Source: JBCBKZ01 sp039026975
Lineage (GTDB): Bacteria > Bacteroidota > Bacteroidia > J057
Assembly (NCBI GenBank): GCA_039026975.1
Contig: JBCCLI010000084.1
Coordinates: forward strand, 1 to 19,278
Reading direction: 5' to 3'
DNA: 19,278 nucleotides
Positions within the stretch are counted from its first letter, which is position 1. Every line of letters starts with the position of its first letter. The notes beneath the pieces are model-generated. The model ran no database searches. It was given only the letters and a program-made list of their open reading frames with translations, and had not been told where the DNA came from. Below, in pieces: positions 9,052 to 17,841 of this stretch. The position numbers and the translations under genes are program-made.

Positions 9052-11067
9052 CTAGTATGCCATAAGATCTGCTAGACTCTTCTCTAAACTAGAATTGGCA
9101 AGAAACTGTTTTTCTAAGGAGGGATGAAAGGGGACGGGGGTATCTAATGAACCAATTCTTTTCACTGGTGCGTCTAAAAACTCAAAGCATTCTTCCATGA
9201 TGGAGGCGGCTATCTCTGCCCCAAATGCAGAGGTCTGGGTAGCTTCATAGAGTACTATAACTTTCCCACATCTTTTCACAGATTCATATACTTTCTCTTT
9301 ATCCCAGGGAATAAGGGTACGTAAGTCAATAATATCTATTACGCCTGGCTCAACCTTTTCGGCTAGCTGTAAGGCCCAGTGAACTCCCATACCATAGGTA
9401 ATGATACTTACTTCCTCTCCTTTCAGCGTATGATGGGCCTCCCCTAGAGAAGTATGGTAGTACCCCTCAGGAACTTGTCCTTTTATGCTACGGTATAACC
9501 CTTTGTGTTCAAAAAAGATGATTGGATTAGGATCTTGTATAGCAGCACATAAGAGGCCTTTAGCATCTTCAGGCCTGGCAGGATAGACCACCTTCAGTCC
9601 AGGTACCTGGGTAAACCAGGATTCATTGGTTTGGGAATGAAAGGGCCCTGCCCCTACCCCGCCTCCCGCAGGCATACGCACTACTACATTAGGCGCGTGC
9701 CCCCAACGGTAATGGTTTTTAGCCAGGTTATTAACGATCTGGTTAAAGGCGCAGGAAACAAAGTCTGCAAACTGCATTTCTACTACTGAAGGTATGCCTT
9801 CCAAACTCAGCCCTAAGCCCATGCCTACTATAGCAGACTCACATATAGGGGTGTTCTTGATCCTACTTTCTCCAAATTCTTCCAGCATCCCCTCTGTAAT
9901 TTTGAAGACCCCTCCATAATCAGCTATGTCCTGGCCCATGATGACCAGTTCAGGATGATGGTACATAGACTCTCTCAGTCCTTCACTAAGGGCATCCACA
10001 AACCGCTTTTCTTCAGATACTAGTAAGTTAGGGACTTTCACCTCTGGCTGAAAGGGCTGATAAATAGCCTTAGCTTCTCTCTCCCTATCTGGCATCACTT
10101 CTTGTGCATGGAAAGCGGCGGCTACGGCTAGGCTTATCTCATCCTTGTATTGTGCTTCTATATCTTTTTTAAGGCTTTCTGAAATCACGCCTTCCTGCAT
10201 CAGAAAGGACTCATAGTTTCTGATAGGATCTTTTTGTTCCCACATTTGGAAAAGTTCTTCTGGGACATATTTAGTTCCTGAGGCCTCCTCATGCCCACGC
10301 ATACGAAAAGTAGCGCATTCTAATAGAACAGGTTGATTTGTCTGACGGATACTGCTGAGTATGTCTGATACCGTATGATATACTTCCAGAATATTATTTC
10401 CATCTAAGGTATAACCGGGTATGCCATAGGCTACGGCCCTATCCGCAATTCTTTTACAGTTATACTGCTCAGAGGTAGGGGTAGACAGCCCATAACCATT
10501 ATTTTCCACCACAAATAGGACGGGCAGATTCCACACAGAAGCTACATTCAGGGCTTCATGAAAATCTCCCTCACTAGTTCCCCCATCTCCTGAGAATACA
10601 GCAGCTACAAAATCTTCTTGTCTGTTTTGGGCTGCCAGGGCTACGCCATTAGCCACAGGCAGCATAGCGCCTAAATGGGAAATCATCCCAATGATCCGCT
10701 TTTCAGGAAGGCCAAAGTGAAAAGAACGATCTCTCCCATTAGTAAAGCCGGAGGGTTTCCCTAACCACTGAGCAATCAACCGTTTCAGGGAAACATCTCT
10801 GCTGGTAAACACGCCTAAGTTTCTATGCAGCGGGAATATATAATCCTGGCTTTGAAGGGCTTTGGTGATTCCTACTGAAATGGCTTCCTGCCCTATCCCG
10901 GAAAACCACTTGCTGATTTTCCCTTGTCTCAAGAGAACTAACATTTTCTCCTCCACCAAGCGGGGAAACAACATAGCCTTATATAGGCTTAGTAAAGACT
11001 CATCTGATAAGTCCTTTCGGTCATATTCGAAGGCAAGTTTGGAAGGCAGTGGTTCAGTAGTCAACAT
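9052..11067 (-). CDS. 2-oxoacid dehydrogenase E1 component, fused alpha and beta subunits
   Basis: This 671-residue thiamine-diphosphate enzyme catalyses decarboxylation of a 2-oxoacid and transfer of the acyl group to the lipoyl arm of E2. Residues 1 to about 335 are the alpha part: YIFPLHRNLG, then the ThDP/Mg motif running from GDG (160-162) to NN (189-190), 30 residues as the family requires. Residues about 350-671 are the beta part (transketolase pyrimidine-binding fold, KNTPICESAIVGMGLGLSLE, FADFVSCAFNQIVNNLAK) followed by a transketolase C-terminal domain (VIDIIDLRTLIPWD). Separate subunits are usual elsewhere; fusion into one chain is common in Bacteroidota. Whether the substrate is pyruvate or branched-chain 2-oxoacids cannot be decided, as no E2 or E3 gene is in the window. 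The gene seems to be its own unit, with 382 bases upstream. Confidence 0.9.
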   Translation of the reverse strand: MLTTEPLPSKLAFEYDRKDLSDESLLSLYKAMLFPRLVEEKMLVLLRQGKISKWFSGIGQEAISVGITKALQSQDYIFPLHRNLGVFTSRDVSLKRLIAQWLGKPSGFTNGRDRSFHFGLPEKRIIGMISHLGAMLPVANGVALAAQNRQEDFVAAVFSGDGGTSEGDFHEALNVASVWNLPVLFVVENNGYGLSTPTSEQYNCKRIADRAVAYGIPGYTLDGNNILEVYHTVSDILSSIRQTNQPVLLECATFRMRGHEEASGTKYVPEELFQMWEQKDPIRNYESFLMQEGVISESLKKDIEAQYKDEISLAVAAAFHAQEVMPDREREAKAIYQPFQPEVKVPNLLVSEEKRFVDALSEGLRESMYHHPELVIMGQDIADYGGVFKITEGMLEEFGESRIKNTPICESAIVGMGLGLSLEGIPSVVEMQFADFVSCAFNQIVNNLAKNHYRWGHAPNVVVRMPAGGGVGAGPFHSQTNESWFTQVPGLKVVYPARPEDAKGLLCAAIQDPNPIIFFEHKGLYRSIKGQVPEGYYHTSLGEAHHTLKGEEVSIITYGMGVHWALQLAEKVEPGVIDIIDLRTLIPWDKEKVYESVKRCGKVIVLYEATQTSAFGAEIAASIMEECFEFLDAPVKRIGSLDTPVPFHPSLEKQFLANSSLEKSLADLMAY

Positions 11068-11449
11068 GAATTAGTAGCATAAATTCTCTAGAATCAATGA
11101 TACGCAGGAGGCTCGCTTTTTCAAAATCAATACAGATGAGGACACATACTTATTCACCTTACAAGTCATAAAAAGGAAGTAACCAACTAAGCAAATACTT
11201 TATTTTGTTTATCTTTATTTTAATATTATTAAACAAAATATAATTCAGCTTTTCTTTTATAAATAAGCGAGAACCTAGCTTAGATAGGTAAAACAGGCTG
11301 AAAATGAAATTATTCATATATGAAAATCTAAATATAGGATCTCTCTCACCAAACTTTTTTATAGGGTTTTGTTTAAGGTATATGTATAAAGTTTAAGCAA
11401 TTAGGTAACACTGTTTTCATTTTTTTAAAAAACCAAATCAAATAGTGTA
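11068..11449. other. Divergent promoter region between the E1 gene and the fasciclin gene
   Basis: The 382 bases separate two divergent genes and contain no credible reading frame. The middle (about 11195-11440) is very AT-rich. A TTTG at about 11372 with TA-rich sequence 15-20 bases on is a loose -33/-7 candidate for the fasciclin gene, but the -7 match is poor and I do not call it. No strong hairpin or riboswitch-like fold was seen by eye. Confidence 0.45.
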
Positions 11450-12403
11450 ATGAAAAAGCTCTCGTTTTTTGCGCTAAGCTTACTCCTTTCAACCTTTTTT
11501 GTTTTTACGAGCTGTGATGATGATGATGATGATCCATCAGACATGCAGGAGCTCAGTATTGTGGAGACGGCTTTAGCTACTCCAGATTTGAGTTCGCTTG
11601 TAGCGGCTCTTCAGCAGGCTAATTTAGTTTCTGATCTTGAAGGCCCAGGCCCTTTCACTGTATTTGCTCCTACTAATGCTGCTTTCCAAGCTCTGTTAGA
11701 TTCTAACCCTGCCTGGAATTCACTTAGTGATATTGATGATGCTACCCTGACTAGCGTGCTGCTATTCCACGTTACGAGTGGAGAAACCAGAGCAGCAGAT
11801 CTTACTGATACTTATGTTAACACCCTAAGTACAGGCCCAAACAGCGAGCCTATTTCTCTTCAGATTTCAGTAACTGGTGGCGTAACTTTCAATGGAAGTG
11901 CTGCTCCTTCTCTTACTGACATAGAAGCCAGTAATGGGGTGGTACACATCATAGATGAGGTAATGCTTCCCCCAAATGTGGTGAACTTTGCCCTGAATAA
12001 TCCAGATTTCAGCAGTCTGGTAGCCGCGCTAACCAGAGCAGACCTCAGCACTGACTATGTAACGGTATTATCTGGAGATGGACCTTTCACTGTGTTCGCG
12101 CCTACTAATGCTGCTTTCCAGACCCTGATAGACTCTAATAATGAGTGGTCTACCTTAGCAGACATTCCAGTAGAAACCTTGACAGCTGTGCTTAACTACC
12201 ACGTAGTAAGCGGTGCTAACGTACAAGAAGATCAGCTAAGTGATAACCAAGATATTTCTACGCTAGGAGGTACCCTAACTACTGATTTAACCAGTGGTGC
12301 CAAGCTAGAAACTACCAGCGGACAGTCTGTAGACATCGTATTAACAGATGTGCAGGGAACTAATGGTGTCATTCACGTTGTAAATTCTGTATTGTTACCC
12401 TAA
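11450..12403 (+). CDS. Two-domain fasciclin (FAS1) lipoprotein
   Basis: The 317-residue protein starts with a lipoprotein signal (MKKLSFF, a Leu/Phe-rich core, FTSC with Cys22 as anchor). Six Asp follow the Cys (residues 23-28), then two FAS1 domains at about 34-174 and 176-317. Each has the FAS1 signature: GPFTVFAPTNAAFQ at about 66-79 and again at about 206-219, and VVHIID / VIHVVN near each domain end. FAS1 domains mediate adhesion to surfaces, matrix or other cells. The Asp run right after the Cys resembles the acidic lipoprotein export signal that sends Bacteroidota lipoproteins to the cell surface, so a surface location is inferred. The domains are clearly related to each other, from an internal duplication. 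The gene stands alone, with a strong terminator 25 bases after the stop. Confidence 0.92.
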   Translation: MKKLSFFALSLLLSTFFVFTSCDDDDDDPSDMQELSIVETALATPDLSSLVAALQQANLVSDLEGPGPFTVFAPTNAAFQALLDSNPAWNSLSDIDDATLTSVLLFHVTSGETRAADLTDTYVNTLSTGPNSEPISLQISVTGGVTFNGSAAPSLTDIEASNGVVHIIDEVMLPPNVVNFALNNPDFSSLVAALTRADLSTDYVTVLSGDGPFTVFAPTNAAFQTLIDSNNEWSTLADIPVETLTAVLNYHVVSGANVQEDQLSDNQDISTLGGTLTTDLTSGAKLETTSGQSVDIVLTDVQGTNGVIHVVNSVLLP

Positions 12404-12427
12404 TAGGGTTTGATAGATTCACTTTAT

Positions 12428-12456
12428 GGGCATGCCTCTCCGGTATGCCCTTTTTT
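12428..12456 (+). terminator. Rho-independent terminator of the fasciclin gene
   Basis: GGGCATGCC and GGTATGCCC form a 9-base stem with one G-T wobble around the loop TCTCC, followed directly by six T. It separates the fasciclin gene from the transporter gene, so the latter needs its own promoter within about 50 bases before its ATG, or else depends on read-through. Confidence 0.92.
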
Positions 12457-12507
12457 CATTCTGCTATGGAATTCATTTAATTGCCTGCTTACCAGTAGCA
12501 GATTCTT

Positions 12508-13401
12508 ATGAAAACGGCCTTACTAGCCCTTTCCATTCTTCTCGGAATTATCTTCCCTTTAGGGCATCCCTTCACCTTTCTAGTACGGTATTCTGTGATG
12601 GTCATGCTATTTTTCGCCTTTCTGGAAATGAGGGTGAGTACTAAGCTCGTGAGAATCAGCCATCTCTACGTCCTGCTGGGAATCTTAGGGATAGGAGTAA
12701 CGGTTTTTGAAGTAGTCAACTGGCTAGGAAATCCCACTGTAGCTATGGCAGCTATGGTGGTAGCCCTGGCGCCTACTGCTGCAGCTGCCCCCGTCATTAC
12801 TTCTTTTCTACGGGGAGATGTGGTCTATGTAACGGTCTCTGTCCTGCTTACCAGCTTATCACTTAGCCTCATCATTCCGGTGCTTCTCCCTACCCTGGCT
12901 CAACTGGAAGGGAATATCACCATCCTGGAGGTGCTTATCCCTGTGCTCATTACTGTGGGGCTTCCCATGCTCCTGGCCCAACTCATCCGTAAACTGAGCC
13001 AGGCTACCGCTACTTATCTCAGCAAGTTCCAGGCTATTACCTACTGGATGTTTGTAGGGAATGTCTACATAGCCATCTCTAAGGCTAGTTATTTTGTGCG
13101 CTATGAAACGGAGGCTGACCTGTCCATCATCCTTTTCATAGGATTAGCTAGCCTGCTGGTCTGCCTTACTTCTTTTGGGTTAGGCTATTTCCTTGAGAAA
13201 AACCCTGACACCCGTCAAGCTGCCAGTATGTCCTTAGGTAGGAAGAATACCATGTTTGCTATATGGCTATCCCTTACCTTCCTATCTCCCTTAGTGGCCC
13301 TAGGGCCTATGTTCTACATTGTATGGCAAAATACCGTCAATGGCCTCCAGCTTTCTCTCATGAAAGAGAAAAATGCAGAAGCGAAAACAACCCCTGCCTG
13401 A
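12508..13401 (+). CDS. BASS-type (bile acid:sodium symporter family) transporter
   Basis: The 297-residue protein is almost entirely hydrophobic, with about nine or ten membrane segments and short polar links. Family-like features are LAPTAAAAPVITSFLRGD in the middle, resembling the broken helix region of BASS/ACR3 proteins, and the C-terminal QAASMSLGRKNTMFAIWLSL, similar to the second conserved crossover. Family members are secondary transporters, usually Na+-driven, for organic anions such as bile acids, pyruvate or pantothenate; the substrate here is unknown. An in-frame TAG four codons upstream fixes the ATG at 12508. The SDR gene begins 9 bases after its stop, so the two are probably one operon and may act on related compounds. 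A different small-solute transporter family is possible but less likely. Confidence 0.72.
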   Translation: MKTALLALSILLGIIFPLGHPFTFLVRYSVMVMLFFAFLEMRVSTKLVRISHLYVLLGILGIGVTVFEVVNWLGNPTVAMAAMVVALAPTAAAAPVITSFLRGDVVYVTVSVLLTSLSLSLIIPVLLPTLAQLEGNITILEVLIPVLITVGLPMLLAQLIRKLSQATATYLSKFQAITYWMFVGNVYIAISKASYFVRYETEADLSIILFIGLASLLVCLTSFGLGYFLEKNPDTRQAASMSLGRKNTMFAIWLSLTFLSPLVALGPMFYIVWQNTVNGLQLSLMKEKNAEAKTTPA

Positions 13402-13410
13402 GCGAGTTTA

Positions 13411-14136
13411 ATGCTGCATATGGAGAACATCAAACATAAACATATCCTGATCACAGGTGCCACAGGAGGCATAGGATCAGAAGCAGCTAAGTTACTTAAA
13501 CAGTCAGGAGCTGAGTTATACCTTTCTGGAAGAGACAAAGCTAAGCTAGATGAAGTAGCAGATGAGCTAGGTGTACCTACTAATCAACGATTCGTAGTAG
13601 ATTTTGAGGATTCAGCTCAGATTGAAGCCATGGCTAGTGCTATACATGCCATCGTTCCTCAGTTGGATGTAGTCATCAATGCGGCCGGGATAGGCATCAT
13701 CAAGCCGGTAGATCAGCTTAGTGTGGAAGAGTTCCAGCGTACGCTCCAAGCTAATCTGGTAGGACCATTTGCACTATTTAAGCAGGTTCTCCCGCCTATG
13801 AAGGCCGCTAAAAAGGGGCTCATCATCAACATACCTGGTGTACTGGGGAAAACGCCCATGTCTGGGGCAGCAGCTTATGCAGCTTCCAAGTATGGCCTCA
13901 ACGGCATGCTCAAATCTTTGAGAGAAGAACTTAAGCGGACACAGGTACGCATCACCAACCTTTATCTGGGAGGGGTAGATACGCCTTTCTGGGATACCAT
14001 AGACCTACGTGTACAGCGTGAGAAGTTCATTGTGGCTAAGGAAGCCGCCAGAAGCATATGGTTCCTCTGTCAGCAGCCTAGTTCTGGGGTAGTTTCAGAA
14101 ATGGTGATTCAGCCCTTTAATCATCAGGCGATATAA
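13411..14136 (+). CDS. Short-chain dehydrogenase/reductase (SDR) with atypical active site
   Basis: The 241-residue protein has the classical SDR fold: the cofactor-binding TGATGGIG near the N-terminus (residues 16-23), SGRD at the end of beta-2, NAAG in the middle and the active-site YAASK. The catalytic Ser normally found 13 residues before the Tyr is replaced by Gly: the strand reads INIPGVLGKTPMSGAAAY instead of INISS. A Ser five residues before the Tyr is too close to be the usual one. The enzyme may therefore be inactive, use another residue or have a changed role. Arg rather than Asp at the end of beta-2 suggests NADP(H). It follows the transporter gene by 9 bases; ATG codons at 13411 and 13420 are both possible starts. 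Its stop lies 7 bases from the stop of the convergent CHAT gene. Confidence 0.88.
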   Translation: MLHMENIKHKHILITGATGGIGSEAAKLLKQSGAELYLSGRDKAKLDEVADELGVPTNQRFVVDFEDSAQIEAMASAIHAIVPQLDVVINAAGIGIIKPVDQLSVEEFQRTLQANLVGPFALFKQVLPPMKAAKKGLIINIPGVLGKTPMSGAAAYAASKYGLNGMLKSLREELKRTQVRITNLYLGGVDTPFWDTIDLRVQREKFIVAKEAARSIWFLCQQPSSGVVSEMVIQPFNHQAI

Positions 14137-14143
14137 GGGCTTG

Positions 14144-17100
14144 CTAATCATCTCTCACTTCCGCTAAGCGTTCCAGGCTCTCCTGAACGATTTCAGAAAT
14201 AAGTGTATCTTTATATTCCTTGTAAATAGCTAAGGCATTTTGATAATACCCCTCGGCACTTGACCACTCGCCCTGTTCTTCAGCGACTATCCCCAACTGG
14301 TGTAAGGTTCCAGCTTGGAAATAGCGATCCTGATATTCGATAAAGATGGCCAAGTCCTCTTTATAATACCCCTCTGCACTTGACCAGTCACCCTGTTCCT
14401 GGGCGACCCTCCCCAACAGGTGTAAGGCTTTGGCTTGGGAATAGCGATCCTGATATTCGATAAAGATGGCTAAGGCCTCTTTGTAATACTTCTCAGCACT
14501 TGACCAATCCCCCTGTCTCTGGGCGACTACCCCCAAAAGTTGTAAGGTGGAGGCTTGGGAATAGCGATCCTGATATTCGATCTTAATGGCCAAAGCCTCT
14601 TTATAATACCCCTCTGCACTTGACCAGTCCCCCTGTGCTCCAGCGACTATCCCCAAGTGGTGTAAGGTGGAGGCTTGGGAATAGCGATCCTGATATTCGA
14701 TCTTAATAGCCAAAGCCTCTTTATAAGACCCCTCTGCACTTGACCAGTCCCGCTGTTTTTCAGCGACTATCCCCAACTGGTGTAAGGGGATGGCTTGCAT
14801 GTAGCGATCCAGAAATTCGATATAGATAGCCAAGGCCTCTTTATAATAGCCCTCAGCACTTGACCAGTCCCGCTGTTCTTCAGCGACTCTCCCCAAATGG
14901 TGTAAGGTTGCGGCTTGGGAATAGCGATCCTGATATTCCTTGTAAATAGCTAAGGCATTTTGATAATACCCCTCTGCACTTGACCAGTCCCGCTGTTCCA
15001 GGGCGATAATTCCTAAGTTGTGCAAGGCAGAAGCCTTCATTTTCGATCGTCTATCTAATTCTATTTCCGTCAGTTCATTTAAGAATGCTATGAAATTTAA
15101 ATATGAATCCCTAGCCTTACTATATTCTTTAGTCCTTAGTAAAGTATTCGCTTGGCTTCCTGTAACAAGAATAAAATCATATCCTATTTCACTGCTTAGC
15201 TGTTGCTCACCATAATTCTCCCTTTGAGAAAGGATTGATTCACATAAGGAAAATATCTCACCCAAGTTTTTATTCGTGTTTAAGTATCTATACAGACATT
15301 CAAAAAAAGGAAAGAAACTATCTTTTTCTACTAGGGCCATTCTTAGCCCGTATATGAGATTTTCAAATTCTATCTTCACTAAGAATAAGCCTGTTGTTTT
15401 TTCATCGGCAGACTTAGCCTTAGTTAACTGCCTGAAGGCCAGAGCTACTTGCTGATATCCTCTGAGGTAAGCTCTGTTGATTGCTTCTTTTTGTTCCTGA
15501 TTCTCAGGCCTATTTAAGGCAGTTTTCAAGAAGTAAGGGAAAATAGGTTGGAGTTTTACATAGCCCGGTACAGTATCTTCTTTCATTAATCCCCACCTCT
15601 TGGCTTCAGTGAGGACGGACTCCCACTGCTGAAAAGGGAGCTTGGCTAAGGGGGCTTCTGTTTGTAACTCTTCTGAATAAAGCCCCAAGATATTAGTGTT
15701 TATGACGCCAGTAAAAGGGGCTAGACAGAGTAAAAGCTGTTGAGCCTCCTCTGATAAGGCAGAATGAGAATATTCTACACAGGTGAGAATGCTACTGGTT
15801 TTATCCTCTATATCGGTTTGGCTATCTAGCCTTACATCTGCCTGTTCTAAGAAGCGCAGCACTTCTTTAGGCGTACTCTCAGCCAGGTTTCCTAGCACAA
15901 CTTCCATGGCCAGCGGATAGCCTACTAGTAGCTTTAGCAACTTTCGGATATCCGCTTGATGTTCAGCCTCTTCTAAATACTCTCTACGTCCCGCTCTCAG
16001 TAAGATCTTTTCAGCTAGCATAGATTGAGCTTCTGCATCCAGCCCTCCCAACTCATATACATTCAGGGGAGAAATTGGGTGTGGGCTTAACCACTCTTCT
16101 CCTGATCGTGAACCGAGTAGGATCAAAGATTTTCCTCCTTTAAGTTTTTGTAAAAAGGCCTTGAAAAGGGATTGCTCTTTTTCATCCAGGGTATTTTTGA
16201 TAGCTAGCTTATTTCCCTGTATGGATTCCAGGTTATCCAGGATCAGAAGGTGTCTTTCTGATTTAAGGGCTTGGAGCACCATTCTCTCATCCGAATCTGC
16301 TCTACCGCTTAAGGGAAGCCCTACCCTACTCCCAATAGTATGGATGATTTCCTGAACGCTATAAGCCTTTTGGTCATAGCCGAAATATATTACCTCCCTA
16401 ACCAAGCGTGTTTTTTGCCACCAGTAGCCTACATGATGTAGCAGGGTGGTTTTGCCGGCTCCTCCCATTCCTCTTAGTAGCAGGGTATTCTCTTTCTCTT
16501 GTAAAATTTTCCCTTCTATCTCTAGTATATCCACGTCTCTTCCCACAAAGCCATACTGTGTAGGGGGTTGAGTGTAAGAAACCCGAGATGAGATGTATCT
16601 CCCTGAAATAGCTAACTTTTGAGGTCTATTCTGGTACACTATGGGAAGCATCCAGTCTTCTAAGTGAATCTCCTGATTATACCCAGCCCTCCTGCTCTTA
16701 TCCTGGTATAGCTCCTGCCTTGCGCGCCTAATAGCAGTATCTAAGGGTTTCCCTTCCAGTATCTTTTGATAGAGAATCGTCATCATTTTCCTGGCAGCAG
16801 ATACGGTAACAGAGTAGCCCATAGCAATCACCAGCTGAACCCCCGCATCTTGCAAGCGCTTTCCCAGGCTACTTTCAGACTCTCCTACTTGCTTGCCTGA
16901 CTGGCAGGCATTTAAGACAGCTATCGGGATTTGGCGCGCATTCAGTTGACTGGCTAGGTCATCTGCACTAACGGGAATACCTACTATATCCCCATCTGGA
17001 TTATCGAAAAATAGAAATGCCTTATACCCGTCATAGGGTTTTATCTCAGTTCGGCCATAGCCCGCCTTCATCAGATAGTCTGATAGTTTGGCAGATTCAG

Positions 17101-17836
17101 GCAGCGCCTGGTACTCATCATAGGTCAGTAATCCCCCATGCATATCCAGATGGATCATGTGATAATAGCCATCTCCGTACGTATCACGGCTATCTTCCAG
17201 GTGTTTAATCAGGGCTTTAAAGGTACCGGGCCTTACTATGTCTATCTGAGCAGGGACTTTGGCCTGTTCCAAGGCTTCTACTAGCGGGCGGGAAATGGTC
17301 CTATATCCTACATCTTGCCTTCCTCCAGGTCTGGAGGTCATTAATAGTACCCTCAGCTGATTAGCGGGTTGGAGCTCAGCTCTTTTATTAACTCTATCCT
17401 CATTCTTCCTGACCATTAGCTGTTCTATGGCCAGGGGTCTACTATCATTGGGATCTTTGAGGGTTTCCCAGTGGAGGGCATGAAAGTCAGGCTCCCCTAC
17501 AATTTCTATCCTAATGGCTCCCTTTCTAATAAGCTTGTAGTCAGCATATACATCAGGATCAGCAGTAAAAAGATGTTTAAATAGATGTTCTCCATAGGCT
17601 GTGATGCTATCAGCAGCTCTTTCTGCCTTTACCTTATCTATAAAGGGGAAGCTGAGCCACTTTTCAAAATACCACTCAAGTTCTCTTTCTCCTTTTTCAT
17701 TCTCAGAAAAAGGATCTTGAATGATTACTTCATGCGCAGCAGCATCTGTCCCTACCTTGAGTGATACCACAAATTTATCTTCTAGCTTAGCCTTTTGCTT
17801 GATGCTGATGACTTCAGGGCTGATGACTTCAGGCAT
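14144..17836 (-). CDS. CHAT protease - NB-ARC/STAND ATPase - TPR repeat protein
   Basis: This 1230-residue protein has three parts. Residues about 170-400 are a CHAT (caspase-like) peptidase with catalytic His233 in HLDMHGG and Cys311 in LNACQSG; an N-terminal region (1-170) with EPDFHALHWETLKD precedes it, as in other CHAT proteins. Residues about 425-690 are a STAND ATPase: Walker A GMGGAGKTT (456-464), Walker B LLILDN with Asp534, a sensor ILLGSRS, and GYPLAM (639-644), the counterpart of GLPL. A winged-helix and helical linker follow. Residues 938-1217 are seven 40-residue TPR units. By analogy with known STAND proteins, the TPR region would recognise a trigger, the ATPase would oligomerise and the protease would be switched on, giving defence or regulated cell death. 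The start at 17836 lies 5 bases after the stop of the small membrane protein gene, implying one operon. The target is unknown. Confidence 0.9.
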   Translation of the reverse strand: MPEVISPEVISIKQKAKLEDKFVVSLKVGTDAAAHEVIIQDPFSENEKGERELEWYFEKWLSFPFIDKVKAERAADSITAYGEHLFKHLFTADPDVYADYKLIRKGAIRIEIVGEPDFHALHWETLKDPNDSRPLAIEQLMVRKNEDRVNKRAELQPANQLRVLLMTSRPGGRQDVGYRTISRPLVEALEQAKVPAQIDIVRPGTFKALIKHLEDSRDTYGDGYYHMIHLDMHGGLLTYDEYQALPESAKLSDYLMKAGYGRTEIKPYDGYKAFLFFDNPDGDIVGIPVSADDLASQLNARQIPIAVLNACQSGKQVGESESSLGKRLQDAGVQLVIAMGYSVTVSAARKMMTILYQKILEGKPLDTAIRRARQELYQDKSRRAGYNQEIHLEDWMLPIVYQNRPQKLAISGRYISSRVSYTQPPTQYGFVGRDVDILEIEGKILQEKENTLLLRGMGGAGKTTLLHHVGYWWQKTRLVREVIYFGYDQKAYSVQEIIHTIGSRVGLPLSGRADSDERMVLQALKSERHLLILDNLESIQGNKLAIKNTLDEKEQSLFKAFLQKLKGGKSLILLGSRSGEEWLSPHPISPLNVYELGGLDAEAQSMLAEKILLRAGRREYLEEAEHQADIRKLLKLLVGYPLAMEVVLGNLAESTPKEVLRFLEQADVRLDSQTDIEDKTSSILTCVEYSHSALSEEAQQLLLCLAPFTGVINTNILGLYSEELQTEAPLAKLPFQQWESVLTEAKRWGLMKEDTVPGYVKLQPIFPYFLKTALNRPENQEQKEAINRAYLRGYQQVALAFRQLTKAKSADEKTTGLFLVKIEFENLIYGLRMALVEKDSFFPFFECLYRYLNTNKNLGEIFSLCESILSQRENYGEQQLSSEIGYDFILVTGSQANTLLRTKEYSKARDSYLNFIAFLNELTEIELDRRSKMKASALHNLGIIALEQRDWSSAEGYYQNALAIYKEYQDRYSQAATLHHLGRVAEEQRDWSSAEGYYKEALAIYIEFLDRYMQAIPLHQLGIVAEKQRDWSSAEGSYKEALAIKIEYQDRYSQASTLHHLGIVAGAQGDWSSAEGYYKEALAIKIEYQDRYSQASTLQLLGVVAQRQGDWSSAEKYYKEALAIFIEYQDRYSQAKALHLLGRVAQEQGDWSSAEGYYKEDLAIFIEYQDRYFQAGTLHQLGIVAEEQGEWSSAEGYYQNALAIYKEYKDTLISEIVQESLERLAEVRDD
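14186..15025 (-). repeat. Seven tandem 120-base repeats encoding TPR units
   Basis: Seven in-frame units of exactly 120 bases run from 15025 down to 14186 with boundaries at 14905, 14785, 14665, 14545, 14425 and 14305. Each encodes a 40-residue TPR unit beginning LHxLG and containing DWSSAEGYYKEALAI and EYQDRYSQA. The units are alike at nucleotide level too; for instance the stretch coding for SQA-DRY-Q is identical in several. The first and last units share YYQNALAIYKEY, unlike the five inner ones. Exchange or slippage between units is expected, so copy number may vary between strains and short-read assembly may miscount them. Confidence 0.95.
17804..17833 (-). repeat. Perfect 15-base tandem duplication at the CHAT gene start
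   Basis: GCTGATGACTTCAGG (plus strand) occurs twice without a gap, at 17804-17818 and 17819-17833, directly against the start codon at 17834-17836. It encodes the doubled pentapeptide PEVIS-PEVIS at residues 2-11. Being a multiple of three, it keeps the frame and looks like a recent slippage event. Confidence 0.95.
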
Positions 17837-17841
17837 AAGGA

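Noticed and set aside
12426..12644. 72-residue plus-strand reading frame at the start of the transporter gene
   Set aside because: It begins inside the fasciclin terminator and overlaps the transporter gene in another frame; the transporter frame has clear family motifs.
14186..15025. Repeat array considered as CRISPR or a VNTR outside genes
   Set aside because: The 120-base units are in frame and encode TPR motifs, without a repeat/spacer pattern.
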